Assembly (NCBI GenBank): GCA_020630875.1
Contig: JAHDIH010000002.1
Coordinates: forward strand, 245,232 to 309,231
Source of the DNA: Deltaproteobacteria bacterium
GTDB lineage: Bacteria > Myxococcota_A > Polyangia > Haliangiales > Haliangiaceae
DNA: 64,000 nucleotides
Direction: 5' to 3'
The notes beneath the pieces are model-generated. The model was not told where the DNA came from and did no database searches. It worked only from the letters and a program-made list of their open reading frames with translations. The translations under genes were made by a program, and so were the position numbers. Shown here piece by piece: positions 49,899-58,684 of the stretch (position 1 is its first letter; each line of letters opens with the position of its first letter).

Positions 49899-50706
49899 TA
49901 AAGGTGTCATCCCAGAATTCATCGCCATCGTCAACTGGCTCAAACATAGTGTCTTTCACAGAAGGACACACCGAGCGATACACGCAACGTTGACACCACG
50001 AGCCGGGATTTTCACGTGGGCCATCACTGACCGCCAACGCGGCTGCTTCTATGCTGGCAACAAGTCTGGGCAAGAAGTTGTTATTAACGTGTTGACGAGT
50101 AACTTGCGTGGTCCATTCCAGCTCTCCTTGAGCAACCCAGTGGACTCCTAGCCAAATTTTCTGAATTTTTGGAAAGTGAGTCATCGCAAGCACAGCGTAC
50201 GACTCTAGCTGCTCGCCGATTGAACTCATGGCGAATCTGACACCGGACTTGTGGTCGACTACCGCCATATTGGTCTCGTCCCAAACAAGACCTAAGTCGA
50301 ATATACCGCGAAATACCGTTTCCTTTTTACCAAAGGTGGTCCCGCTAAAATTACTGGAAATTCCAAGACGATGCTCTACCAGCAATTTTTGGACGTTGTT
50401 CTTTCTTCGAAAAGCGGCAATGCGTGCTTTGAAGCTGCCAACCTCATTAGTGAGACGCAGAAAACGCTTTTTATCAACTGGAGTCAACATCTCCGCGCGT
50501 TTGCGGATGATGTAGTCAATGGAGTCTCCTTTTAAAGCAGCCTCCAACACCGAGTGCACGGCTTTACCAACTTCCATCTCGGCCATGATCTCAGGAGCTT
50601 CCAGTCGGTCTACATAGCGATAGTGAAACAGACGAGAACATCTGAGACCAGCTTGAATCTTTGACGCCGACCAAGGCGCGAATCGCTTTGCACGGGTAGA
50701 AAGCAC
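49891..50706 (-). CDS. Cas4/RecB-like PD-(D/E)XK nuclease with predicted Fe-S cluster
   Basis: 271 residues from a GTG. The nuclease core is shown by the metal residues in FRGIFDLGLVWDE and MAVVDHKSG (Asp then D-x-K) and a following Gln/Tyr helix EQLESYAVLAM. One N-terminal Cys (LRCSRLF) and the C-terminal C-x2-C-x5-C (WCQRCVYRSVC) match the four-Cys iron-sulfur staple of AddB, Cas4 and PD-DExK family members. No cas gene or CRISPR array is nearby, so it is a solo repair or defence nuclease, not a proven Cas4. Confidence 0.87.
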   Translation of the reverse strand: MLSTRAKRFAPWSASKIQAGLRCSRLFHYRYVDRLEAPEIMAEMEVGKAVHSVLEAALKGDSIDYIIRKRAEMLTPVDKKRFLRLTNEVGSFKARIAAFRRKNNVQKLLVEHRLGISSNFSGTTFGKKETVFRGIFDLGLVWDETNMAVVDHKSGVRFAMSSIGEQLESYAVLAMTHFPKIQKIWLGVHWVAQGELEWTTQVTRQHVNNNFLPRLVASIEAAALAVSDGPRENPGSWCQRCVYRSVCPSVKDTMFEPVDDGDEFWDDTFNG

Positions 50707-50776
50707 GGATTTACGACTCTAACACGAAATACGCAGCGCATCATTTTTTTTACCGAATGCAAAAAATTTGCCCAAG

Positions 50777-51307
50777 ATGTCGGAACCATCAAAAATGGCC
50801 GTTATGTCGCAATGCCAATGTGAAGTATGTCATGCAGAAGTAACAGAAACCCGGCGAGGCCGCTGTTGGGGTTGTTATTCGAAATGGGCGGACCATCGTC
50901 CGGTGGGAATCGGGGCCCGCTGTATTTGCTGCGCAGAAAAGCGAAGAGACGTCTTGCGACGGCAAGAGATTCTTGGAGCATGGCTGCCTATCTGCTTCAA
51001 TTGCTCTGGACAAGTTGCGGCGCTTACCGTGGTACCTTCAACTATTCGAGAGTTGAGGAGCGTATTGCAAAGAGACCGGCGAGATGCAGACCGAAGAAGT
51101 GGCAACAAAGACAAGCGCGTCTACCAACGAGATCGAAGACTGTTTGAAAGGCGCTTTGGACGAGATGCCGATTTCATTGAAGTCGAAGAAGAAATGCTCA
51201 TTGACATCTTTGCGGCTCAATACATTGAAAACGGTAATAGTCAGAAGGAGGAACTGACCAAAATTGCCGATGCTGAGACCGTTGAAACCCTACGCGAAAC
51301 GGCATAA
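50777..51307 (+). CDS. Zinc-ribbon protein with acidic and Arg-rich segments
   Basis: 176 residues from ATG 50777; 50795 and 50804 are alternatives and a TTG lies at 50768. Residues about 12-70 hold several Cys pairs (CQCEVC, RGRCWGC, RCICC, ICFNC), consistent with two zinc ribbons. An Arg/Asp-rich middle (QRDRRDADRRSGNKDKR...) and an acidic helical end follow. It may bind nucleic acid. Family not recognised. It is divergent from the Cas4-like nuclease gene across ~70 bases. Confidence 0.68.
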   Translation: MSEPSKMAVMSQCQCEVCHAEVTETRRGRCWGCYSKWADHRPVGIGARCICCAEKRRDVLRRQEILGAWLPICFNCSGQVAALTVVPSTIRELRSVLQRDRRDADRRSGNKDKRVYQRDRRLFERRFGRDADFIEVEEEMLIDIFAAQYIENGNSQKEELTKIADAETVETLRETA

Positions 51308-51415
51308 TTTCCTTAGCTAAGTGGTTCTCCTCTCGCGCAAAATGGACTTCAACTCATGATTCGAGTTGTTTCCGGCCGGACCTAGCAATGAAAGAAATAT
51401 TGCTCTAATTTGAGC

Positions 51416-51444
51416 TTGGATAAGGACATTGTCGCAGGTAACGT
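51416..51444 (+). promoter_or_regulatory. fabH promoter, leaderless type
   Basis: TTGGAT (51416-51421), 17-base spacer, TAACGT (51439-51444), six bases to the fabH ATG at 51451. There is no Shine-Dalgarno in between. The rest of 51308-51415 holds nothing I can identify. Confidence 0.6.
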
Positions 51445-51450
51445 CCGCCA

Positions 51451-52458
51451 ATGACGCAACCTCGTAGTCGAATTCTTGGTCTTGGTGGTTTTCTTCCTGA
51501 CAACGTTGTTACCAATCATGATTTAGCAGAGATCATGGAAACTTCGCATGATTGGATTGTCGAGCGAACTGGTATTGAAGAGCGTCGCTGGGTAACTCCT
51601 GAGTCTGGATTGACCGGAGCGATTATGGGGGCTAACGCGGCACGAGAGGCGGCGGAAGATGCCGGTGTTGATCTCAAAGAGATCGAGATGATCATCTACG
51701 CGACTCTCTCACCGGACATTTCCTTCCCAGGAACTGGGGTCCTCATGCAAAAAGAATTGGGACTCAAAGACATTCCTTGTCTTGATATCAGACAGCAATG
51801 TTCTGGATTTATCTACGGTATGTCGATTGCTGACAACTTCATCAAAGCGGGAATGTACAAAAAGATTCTCTTGGTAGGATCGGAAATTCATTCCACCGGA
51901 CTGGATAAAAGCACTGCAGGTCGTGACGTTACAGTACTCTTCGGTGACGGCGCAGGCGCGGCCATCCTAGGTGTCGCAGAAAACGAAGACAGCATGGTGC
52001 TGTCGACTCATCTGCACGCCAACGGTAAAGATGCCAATATTCTTTGGGTGCAAAGACCTGGATGTTCGTTCCATCCAAGAATTACAAAAGAGGATATGGA
52101 CAACCGGCTGCACTATCCGCAAATGCAAGGCAAGCGAGTTTTTAAACATGCCGTGACAAAAATGCCACAGGTTATCATGGAAGGCATGATGGCGAATGAT
52201 CTCAAGCTTGATGACGTGGACATGCTAATTCCCCATCAAGCAAATCTCCGGATCAACCAGATGGTTGCCAAGATGATTGGCTTGCCAAAAGAGAAGGTGC
52301 ACAACAACATTCAAAAGTTAGGCAATACCACCGCGGCTACGATCCCCCTATGCATGCAGGATGCTGTTAAGCTTGGAAAGATAAAGCGCGGCGACTTGGT
52401 GGTGATGGTAGCTTTTGGTGCAGGACTAACTTGGGGCTCCGTATTCCTGCGTTACTAA
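51451..52458 (+). CDS. fabH: 3-oxoacyl-ACP synthase III
   Basis: 335 residues. Condenses an acyl-CoA starter with malonyl-ACP to begin fatty acid synthesis. The Cys-His-Asn triad is intact: Cys in RQQCSGFIYG, His in IPHQANLRI and Asn in LGNTTAATIP. Also ERTGIEERRW, FGDGAGAAILG and the C-terminal FGAGLTWGSVFLRY. No other fatty-acid gene is adjacent, so it may be an extra KAS III with a special starter (for example branched or methylated chains), though the sequence does not show which. Confidence 0.95.
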   Translation: MTQPRSRILGLGGFLPDNVVTNHDLAEIMETSHDWIVERTGIEERRWVTPESGLTGAIMGANAAREAAEDAGVDLKEIEMIIYATLSPDISFPGTGVLMQKELGLKDIPCLDIRQQCSGFIYGMSIADNFIKAGMYKKILLVGSEIHSTGLDKSTAGRDVTVLFGDGAGAAILGVAENEDSMVLSTHLHANGKDANILWVQRPGCSFHPRITKEDMDNRLHYPQMQGKRVFKHAVTKMPQVIMEGMMANDLKLDDVDMLIPHQANLRINQMVAKMIGLPKEKVHNNIQKLGNTTAATIPLCMQDAVKLGKIKRGDLVVMVAFGAGLTWGSVFLRY

Positions 52459-52544
52459 CCCTCTAAGTAACTGAACTATATAGAAAGCAGCGGTCTTTTA
52501 GGAGTTGTTAGATCGGTTGATGGTATTGGAACGTGTTCCTTTTC

Positions 52545-52904
52545 ATGAAAAAAAGAATGCTACTGACCTTATTTACCCTTTGTCTCCTGCCAACTACCGC
52601 GAGCGCTTCATGGATGGCGCGGTGCCAAGTAACAGCAGTAGCCATCGACAGCCACCCAGATGATACGACAACTATTGTGGTATTTTCATCAAAGCGACTT
52701 CCAGGGAGTCACCCGGGCGCGGATGAAGCCTGCGAAGAAATGAATGCGCTGACTTTCGATGTACCGATGAAGTTGCAGCTTGGTAATCGCTACCTACTTG
52801 AACACACGATGTCATCACACGCGACAGCAGGAAGTTCTGTGTCATGGAAACGCGTCGTCACCAAAAAGAAAAAAATGTGGCTGCTGAGATGGCTAGGCCT
52901 TTGA
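52545..52904 (+). CDS. Small secreted protein
   Basis: 119 residues from the ATG at 52545. Signal peptide KKRMLLTLFTLCLLPTTASAS. The mature part has two or three Cys and a beta-rich pattern (CQVTAVAIDSHPDDTTTIVVFSS, LQLGNRYLLEHTM), with a Lys- and Trp-rich tail. No family recognised. No -10 element lies at leaderless distance, so the transcript probably begins further upstream (52477-52520 region). Confidence 0.68.
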   Translation: MKKRMLLTLFTLCLLPTTASASWMARCQVTAVAIDSHPDDTTTIVVFSSKRLPGSHPGADEACEEMNALTFDVPMKLQLGNRYLLEHTMSSHATAGSSVSWKRVVTKKKKMWLLRWLGL

Positions 52905-52933
52905 TTCGACAAAGGTCTCAAGTAAAAGAAAAA

Positions 52934-53206
52934 CTATAGTCCTCGTGGTTTAATTAGCGTATCAGGTGGAGCAACGAGGGAACCGGTGTCGGACTGGTAG
53001 AGTACAAAAAAGAGCACTAACCCCAATACGATGACTACCAATGCAATCCATTCGATGGGAACTTTGTCCGCAAATATTCGCTTACCAAAAAATAATCCCC
53101 CCGAGCGTTTGTTGATGGCATCCGTTGTATTCTTATCAATGCTTTCTGGGGCTTTCCGCTTCAGCGAAGCTAACTCGGAAAGTGGGCTGTCATCTTCTTC
53201 ATTCAT
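52934..53206 (-). CDS. Single-TM protein linked to an ECF sigma factor (candidate anti-sigma)
   Basis: 90 residues. A ~55-residue charged cytoplasmic N-terminus is followed by one membrane helix (IEWIALVVIVLGLVLFFVLY) and a short outer tail. Its start overlaps the sigma factor stop by eight bases. Anti-sigma factors are often encoded this way, but it has no H-x3-C-x2-C zinc anti-sigma motif. It is a candidate anti-sigma or small membrane partner by position only. Confidence 0.68.
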   Translation of the reverse strand: MNEEDDSPLSELASLKRKAPESIDKNTTDAINKRSGGLFFGKRIFADKVPIEWIALVVIVLGLVLFFVLYQSDTGSLVAPPDTLIKPRGL

Positions 53207-53777
53207 CGACGTATTCCTTTAGTATTGTTCGCAACGTTACCCGCGCGCGGTGGATCTTTGTTTTTACGGTTCCAATCGGCATTTCTACGATCTCGGAAAT
53301 TTCTTGATACGCGAGCTCCTCTATGTCCCGCAAGATGATGAGTGTACGTGGTATTTCTTCAAGTTTAGCGATCGCTTCTTGAATTTTTCGCCCCGTTTCG
53401 GAGTTGCCTAGTTCCTCTTGTGGGTTTTTGGGCGCATTGGGGCTTACTGCGTGCCTTGTGGCAGCTTCTTTAGAATCATCGTATTCTCCTTGCTGCAACT
53501 GTTTTCGTCTTGAGAAATATTTAATCCGATTCTTGCTGTGATTTACAGCGATACGATAAATCCAGGTAGAAAGCTTGGAGTCTTCTCTAAAGGAATCAAT
53601 GGACTTAAAAACAGTAACGAATACTTCTTGAGCTAAGTCTTCAGCTTCCGTGGGGCTGCCTAGCATTCTAAGGGCTACCGAATAAACTCTATCCTTATGA
53701 TCAGCGATCAACTGTCGGAATGCCCGCTCATCTCTGCGCTTCAGCTTTTTGACTAGCGCGCGTTCGGAGCGATTCAT
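53199..53777 (-). CDS. ECF-type RNA polymerase sigma factor (RpoE-like)
   Basis: 192 residues from the ATG at 53777, set by a TACACT ending six bases upstream. Region 2: DERAFRQLIADHKDRVYSVALRMLGSPTEAEDLAQEVFVTVFKS, STWIYRIAVNHSKNRIK. Region 4: EIPRTLIILRDIEELAYQEISEIVEMPIGTVKTKIHRAR. It directs transcription in response to an envelope or stress signal. It overlaps the downstream single-TM gene, its likely regulator. No autoregulatory promoter could be named with confidence. Confidence 0.94.
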   Translation of the reverse strand: MNRSERALVKKLKRRDERAFRQLIADHKDRVYSVALRMLGSPTEAEDLAQEVFVTVFKSIDSFREDSKLSTWIYRIAVNHSKNRIKYFSRRKQLQQGEYDDSKEAATRHAVSPNAPKNPQEELGNSETGRKIQEAIAKLEEIPRTLIILRDIEELAYQEISEIVEMPIGTVKTKIHRARVTLRTILKEYVDE

Positions 53778-53821
53778 GTTAGCAGTGTAGCCCCGCTTTG
53801 CCACTTACCGCCAGTGGTAGT

Positions 53822-54730
53822 TCAGTAGCTTTGCGCTTTGGACGCTAAAGAGCCTTTTGTTTGCCTTGGACCAAATATACGGATTGCCGCGAGTACCATG
53901 AGGTCATCGCCATTTTGAACTTGCTTATGGACGCCTAAGTCCAGCGCAAACGACTTAGATGCGTAGCCAGCTCCTCCCGTGACGTAAGTGGCTTCTCCGT
54001 TAACGTCCCGGACCGCGCCAGCACGTAGTGGAAAGGCGGTCATCGGGCCGGTGCGCAGAAAAAATTCTGCTCCGCCGCCAAATCGCGTGCCATCTGTTTT
54101 GTCATCAAGCGCAAATACCGAGTCGAAGACGAGGGATAAAGAACCAATCGGTTGGAAAGACAGGCCGGCACCTACTGCGAGGGGGTATTGCTGGTCATCG
54201 CTGCCAAATAAATTGTAACCAGTGACTCCTATGCCAAAACTCGCGGTTGGCTTGAACAACAGTCCCGCATCAAATGCAAAACCTTTTGAATCGCTTTGGT
54301 CCATTTGATCGGTATTGTAATCGTAAAATTTGGTGTTAGTTCCAAGTAGGATTTTTTGGCTGATTTTTCGACTCAGCGCAATTCCCCCTTCATGAGAGCG
54401 TCTGGAGTTTTCTACTGCTCCCACTTTAGGCGTAGCCGTAATGTAACGGTAGTAGTAGCAACCAGCAATCGCTGATGTAGAGTCGCAAATAGATACATTA
54501 ACCATGCTTGCGCTGTCAGAAGGGCGGAAGCCGTAACTTCCTTCTGCAACCATCTCTTGAGTCAACCCAATCCCAGCCGGATTAAGTGATATCGCGGAGG
54601 CTCCGTGAGCATTGCCGCGATGGGCTTCTCCGGTCGCTAGTTCTCGAGGACCAAAACCATCCGTTAATGTTGATTGGGCCATAGCAGCTGATGAAAGAGT
54701 GCATGCAAAGGCGACAAGGATAGTTTTCAT
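53822..54730 (-). CDS. Outer-membrane beta-barrel protein
   Basis: 302 residues. Signal peptide KTILVAFACTLSSAAMAQ. The opening of the mature protein (GPRELATGEAHRGNAHGASAISLNPAGIGL) is like PorV/PorQ or FadL-type barrels where an N-A-A-x-L-N-P-A-G motif is common. Alternating strands follow (EGGIALSRKISQKILLG, FAFDAGLLFKPTASFGIGVTGYN, GSLSLVFDSVFALDD). A TTGCCG-N16-TAGAAT promoter lies six bases before the ATG. It is 44 bases upstream of the ECF sigma factor gene on the same strand and may be read through into it. Confidence 0.82.
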   Translation of the reverse strand: MKTILVAFACTLSSAAMAQSTLTDGFGPRELATGEAHRGNAHGASAISLNPAGIGLTQEMVAEGSYGFRPSDSASMVNVSICDSTSAIAGCYYYRYITATPKVGAVENSRRSHEGGIALSRKISQKILLGTNTKFYDYNTDQMDQSDSKGFAFDAGLLFKPTASFGIGVTGYNLFGSDDQQYPLAVGAGLSFQPIGSLSLVFDSVFALDDKTDGTRFGGGAEFFLRTGPMTAFPLRAGAVRDVNGEATYVTGGAGYASKSFALDLGVHKQVQNGDDLMVLAAIRIFGPRQTKGSLASKAQSY

Positions 54731-54736
54731 TAAATT

Positions 54737-54764
54737 ATTCTAGCCTTTATCAACCATTCGGCAA
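54737..54764 (-). promoter_or_regulatory. Promoter of the barrel gene, leaderless type
   Basis: Minus strand TTGCCG (54764-54759), 16-base spacer, TAGAAT (54742-54737), six bases to the ATG at 54730. It overlaps the last codons of radC. Confidence 0.58.
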
Positions 54765-55414
54765 GAAAATGGCTGTTGTTCAGCAGAGAAAACAGCACTA
54801 AGTGAGGTGAAATCCGTGGCCGTCACCACAATATGGTCAAGGACCGGAATCCCAAGAAGGATTCCAGCATTCATTAGGCGCAAGGTGGTTTCTCGGTCTT
54901 CTACGGAAGGCGTGGCATCGCCGGAAGGATGATTATGAATCACGATACAACCAGCAGCTCGCATCCGCATCAGGGGCGTAAAGACGTCTCTGGGAGAAAG
55001 CGAAATTGAGTTGAGACCTCCTTTAGCTATTTCTCTTTCGCAAATTATTGCGTTTCGGTTGTTCAACCCTACCGTCCAAACGCTTTCCTGCGACGCATCA
55101 GCTCTTCCTTGGAAGTGGGTAAAAACATCTTCTGGTGATCCAAGCCTGACGTCTCCGACAAAAGAAGATCGTTTTGCCAACGCCATTGCGGCGGCAATCC
55201 TACTGGCTTTTGCGATTCCGACGCCACAAGTCTCTGATATTTCTGCGGGAGAGGCATTTTTTAGTTCTTGCAGCCCTCCGATATTTATCAAAATGCGTTT
55301 GGCGAGTTCGTGGGCATTCCACATCCTGGTACCAGTTCCAAGAATGATGGCGAGTAACTCTTCGTCTCCAAGAGTTTCAGGCCCATACTGAGACAGTCGT
55401 TCACGGAATTGCAT
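54740..55414 (-). CDS. radC: RadC-family JAB/MPN protein
   Basis: 224 residues. The N-terminal helix-hairpin-helix part (RERLSQYGPETLGDEELLAIILGTGT, GVGIAKASRIAAAMAL) and the C-terminal JAMM metalloprotease-like domain with VIHNHPSGDATPSVEDRE (H-x-H-P-S-G-x6-D zinc motif) are complete. The N-terminus is about ten residues shorter than usual. Despite its name, a repair role for RadC is disputed; it is often linked to mobile elements, but none is seen here. Head-to-head with the kinase gene. Confidence 0.93.
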   Translation of the reverse strand: MQFRERLSQYGPETLGDEELLAIILGTGTRMWNAHELAKRILINIGGLQELKNASPAEISETCGVGIAKASRIAAAMALAKRSSFVGDVRLGSPEDVFTHFQGRADASQESVWTVGLNNRNAIICEREIAKGGLNSISLSPRDVFTPLMRMRAAGCIVIHNHPSGDATPSVEDRETTLRLMNAGILLGIPVLDHIVVTATDFTSLSAVFSAEQQPFSCRMVDKG

Positions 55415-55490
55415 AATCGTTGTTGTGCAAAGTTCACGCCAGCCTTCAATTTGTGTGCGAAAAGTTGCGTCGGGGTGCTACATTCCCGCC

Positions 55491-57473
55491 ATGCACGTTT
55501 GTCCCGACTGTGGTCTCAGCTTTGAGTCTGCGGGTTTTTGTCCGGAAGATGGAAGAGAGTTGGCGAATCGTGGACGCGATGTGCTTCTTGGTCAGGTGTT
55601 GGGTCCTTATCGAATCGCCTCTGTTGTTGGGGTTGGAGGAATGGGAGTGGTCTACAAAGCCATTCATCCCACTATTGGAAGTCGAGTCGCCATAAAAGTA
55701 CTGAATCTGGACAAGCAGCAGTCGAGTTCTTCCGACGACAGTGCAGAACAACTAGAACGATTTTTTGCGGAGGCAAAAGCCGTAAACGTGATACGGCATG
55801 AAAATATCGTAAACATACTCGACTTTAGTACGCTTGAAGACGGTCGTCCCTACTTGGTGATGGAGTACTTGGACGGACAGTCTTTGCAAAGTGTTTTCAC
55901 TTTGAGAGGGCAACTACCACTCGGAGGCTTCGGAAAGCTGATGGTCGAAGTCCTCTCCGCGATTGGAGCGGCGCATGCCACTAACGTAATTCACAGAGAC
56001 TTGAAGCCAGATAACATTTTCGTGTCGCCGCAAGGGCATGCGAAAGTGTTGGATTTTGGCGTCGCAAAGTTAGACAAGTCTGGACTCGCGGTTGATAACA
56101 AAACGAAAACAGGAGCCTTACTAGGAACTCCGTACTACATGGCCCCGGAGCAAGCTCAAGGTGAAAAAGTAGATGCTCGTGCTGACGTTTACGCTATCGG
56201 AGTAATTCTCTACGAAGGAGTAACTGGAAAGCGGCTTTTTGATGGCAAGACCTTGTACGAGCTGTTGATAAAACACGTACAGCAAGAACCCGTATCTCCT
56301 CGGTCGCTTCGCCCTGATCTTCCCAAGCTGCTAGAACGAGTAATCCTAAAAGCGCTGGCTAAAGATCCCCGCGATCGATTTCAGAGTGCCGCCGAGATGT
56401 CTGAAGCCTTAATTAAAGCGATGGGAAAACTTCCCTCAGATTCATTCTCGTCTATTAGCCAGATTGCCGCGGTAAGTGGGCAGACAATCAAGCAGGAAGA
56501 CTTCCAAAGTTCGGTTGGCTCTGGACGCTACGCTGCGCGAGCGACGTTACCTTCGCTTCCTCGCAAGTCCCGTGGTGCTTTGGTCGCTATTGCAACCATT
56601 GTCGCATTGTTAACTGCTGGAACGTTTCTATTCGTTAATTTGAAGAAGGAAGACAATGTGGCTTCGGTCAAACAAAATGTTCCAGCCTCTTCGTCGTCTC
56701 TAATTTCTGAGAGCTCAAAATCCGAAGCTCCAATTGCTGGCGAAAGTTCGACCAGTAGCATCGCAAGCTTAGCCTCTTCAAAAAGTAGGTCGATGGTCCG
56801 CAGGAGTAGTTCTGTAAGATCTAGGTCTTCAAAGTCTAAGGCAGTCATCGCAAAGTCGTCTGCAAGGTCGTCTGTAAGGTCTGCCGTAGCACCCCTTGCG
56901 ACCGCTCCGAGAAAAGGATTGGCGGCGCGACCTACCACATGGCGAAAGCCGAATGGAGGCGTGGGCTCTCAAGTGGCGGCGTCGAACTCCTCGCCTTCTT
57001 CGCTGCTCCAATATTCTAAATACCTGAGCCTATCCAAAAAAGAGGCGAGAGCTTTTCATAAAGATGCACGGTTGTCGCAGATAATGCTTCATGGCGTGAT
57101 GCCTGATGGCAATATTCATCCCAAACTGACCTCTCATCCGATTCCTGTTTCATTTATTTACTTTTCGAAAGAGCGGCATGGTCATCTAAAGAAACTTCCT
57201 AAAGGAGCATCAGCTGAGATTCCATGTTCCGTCACCGTGTCAGTGTATCGATCGGGTTATTGGCAAAGGCATGAGAATGCGAGGGAATGTCGAAAAATGT
57301 CTAGAGCAGGCTACCCGCGTTGCTCCCCAAAGCAAGTATGGGACAAAGCGAAGGCGATTGGTGCTCCATCCGACGCAGTCGCCAATCTTCAGTTTCGCTG
57401 GAGAGATGGCGCGAGAAAGTGGGAGTTTCGAATACCAAGCCATTTCATCGAAGACTTTTTGGACGATTGCTAA
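55491..57473 (+). CDS. Zinc-ribbon Ser/Thr protein kinase with single TM
   Basis: 660 residues from the ATG at 55491. The upstream extension to 55425 is rejected because TACATT ends six bases before this ATG and the protein begins with a zinc ribbon (CPDCGLSFESAGFCPEDG). Kinase domain: Gly loop GVGGMGVVYKA (about 45-55), AIKVL Lys, HRDLKPDNIF (about 167), DFGVAK (188), GTPYYMAPEQ. One membrane helix lies near 362-384. A Ser/Lys/Arg-rich stretch (about 390-490) leads to a C-terminal domain of ~170 residues, possibly outside, that I do not recognise. A Hanks-type receptor kinase; targets unknown, possibly read by FHA proteins. Confidence 0.94.
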   Translation: MHVCPDCGLSFESAGFCPEDGRELANRGRDVLLGQVLGPYRIASVVGVGGMGVVYKAIHPTIGSRVAIKVLNLDKQQSSSSDDSAEQLERFFAEAKAVNVIRHENIVNILDFSTLEDGRPYLVMEYLDGQSLQSVFTLRGQLPLGGFGKLMVEVLSAIGAAHATNVIHRDLKPDNIFVSPQGHAKVLDFGVAKLDKSGLAVDNKTKTGALLGTPYYMAPEQAQGEKVDARADVYAIGVILYEGVTGKRLFDGKTLYELLIKHVQQEPVSPRSLRPDLPKLLERVILKALAKDPRDRFQSAAEMSEALIKAMGKLPSDSFSSISQIAAVSGQTIKQEDFQSSVGSGRYAARATLPSLPRKSRGALVAIATIVALLTAGTFLFVNLKKEDNVASVKQNVPASSSSLISESSKSEAPIAGESSTSSIASLASSKSRSMVRRSSSVRSRSSKSKAVIAKSSARSSVRSAVAPLATAPRKGLAARPTTWRKPNGGVGSQVAASNSSPSSLLQYSKYLSLSKKEARAFHKDARLSQIMLHGVMPDGNIHPKLTSHPIPVSFIYFSKERHGHLKKLPKGASAEIPCSVTVSVYRSGYWQRHENARECRKMSRAGYPRCSPKQVWDKAKAIGAPSDAVANLQFRWRDGARKWEFRIPSHFIEDFLDDC

Positions 57474-57485
57474 ACGAACTAGTAA

Positions 57486-58595
57486 CTAATTACTTGCCGA
57501 GGAATTTGCGGTTTTTGCAGGTCCCGTACCATACCTGCAGTCAGGATATTCAGCGCCTTCGCACTCGACAACAGACGTAATGAAATATCCTGCAAGACTT
57601 CCCATAGTCTGTTCGTACATGGTTGGAAGCTTGGGAAGGCTCAAGGAATCTTGCGGTCCTTGTTTTGTTAACCCCCAGGTCACTGCTCCGAAGTTGGCGG
57701 TAAGGTTGTAGGAGTGGGCTTGCGGGGTATGGTTAGTCCATGAAATGGTTTTGTTGGTGTCATCATAGCTCATATCCGTAGGAGACTTGTTTGCAAGTTC
57801 ATCTACATCGGGAGTGACTCCATCCTCTAAAGACAGTCTCTGAAACGTCGCACTTGTGGAAACGATAGCTACGTGCGAGTCGCCAGGAGGCATTTGGGTT
57901 TGGAACGTCGGACCGTTTTGGGTAGAGTTGTAGTGGGTAATGGCACCGTTATTCACGACACCAATGTCGAAGCGTATGGCGTTGGTTCCGGTGTAGTTCA
58001 CCGAAAGCTCTTTGATTTCTGTTTGCCATGGGGGAAGCGTTAATGTCTGCATGCTGGGACTTCCCTCATAGTAGGTCGTTGCTACGAGTTCTCCCCCTAC
58101 ATATGCCATACCATAGAGCTGTATCGTTCCCGCCTTGGAAAGGCAATTGGCTTTGAGCGTAGCAGTTAGTTCCGCAGAGCCATCTTGAGAAACACCGGCT
58201 AAACAGGGGCCACTGATTTCGTAGTCAGCACCTGCTTGGTAGCTGCCTGGCAACGTTACGCTTAACGTGCCAAGTTCGCGACGATCGAATGGTCGGTAGT
58301 CTATTGTGAACGGAGACTCACCGAGGTAGGTGTTGATGACCTGTAAATCACCATTTGGGTCAAATTGGATTGCGCTAATTCCAAGTAAGTCGTCTTCGGT
58401 CGTGATGGTACCGGTGTTATCTGTCTCGACTTGGACAAAAGTCCCGTCTTTGCGATGAAGCACCACCGTTTGTCCCTGATGGGGGCCATCGTACCTGGTG
58501 GACGTAAAGGACGAGGTGACGGTTGTCGCGTCAGGGGAAGGAGCTCTGGACGCAGAGCCGCAAGCCACTAGCAGCGTGAAAAGAATAACTCGCAT
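57486..58595 (-). CDS. Lipoprotein with beta-rich domains
   Basis: 369 residues. Signal ends in lipobox L-V-A-C (near residue 12). The mature protein is beta-rich with repeated T/S/D-rich strands (GQTVVLHRKDGTFVQVETDNTGTI) and several Cys in the middle and at the end (GPCLAG, CLSKAG, CEGAEYPDC). It resembles myxobacterial surface lipoproteins with carboxypeptidase-regulatory-like folds. Function unknown. A TTGTAG-N17-TAGAGT promoter lies five bases before the ATG, back-to-back with the promoter of the tandem secreted paralogues. Confidence 0.78.
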   Translation of the reverse strand: MRVILFTLLVACGSASRAPSPDATTVTSSFTSTRYDGPHQGQTVVLHRKDGTFVQVETDNTGTITTEDDLLGISAIQFDPNGDLQVINTYLGESPFTIDYRPFDRRELGTLSVTLPGSYQAGADYEISGPCLAGVSQDGSAELTATLKANCLSKAGTIQLYGMAYVGGELVATTYYEGSPSMQTLTLPPWQTEIKELSVNYTGTNAIRFDIGVVNNGAITHYNSTQNGPTFQTQMPPGDSHVAIVSTSATFQRLSLEDGVTPDVDELANKSPTDMSYDDTNKTISWTNHTPQAHSYNLTANFGAVTWGLTKQGPQDSLSLPKLPTMYEQTMGSLAGYFITSVVECEGAEYPDCRYGTGPAKTANSSASN

Positions 58596-58600
58596 ACGCC

Positions 58601-58629
58601 ACTCTATAGTGGCTGTAAACTTTCTACAA
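58601..58629 (-). promoter_or_regulatory. Promoter of the beta-rich lipoprotein gene, leaderless type
   Basis: Minus strand TTGTAG (58629-58624), 17-base spacer, TAGAGT (58606-58601), five bases to the ATG at 58595. Confidence 0.58.
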
Positions 58630-58648
58630 TAGTGGGTAAAGTCCTACA

Positions 58649-58678
58649 TTGAGCAAGGTTCAATGTAGCTGGCATACT
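58649..58678 (+). promoter_or_regulatory. Promoter of the tandem secreted-protein genes, leaderless type
   Basis: TTGAGC (58649-58654), 18-base spacer, CATACT (58673-58678), six bases to the ATG at 58685. It starts 20 bases from the divergent promoter. Confidence 0.55.
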
Positions 58679-58684
58679 AGTTCA

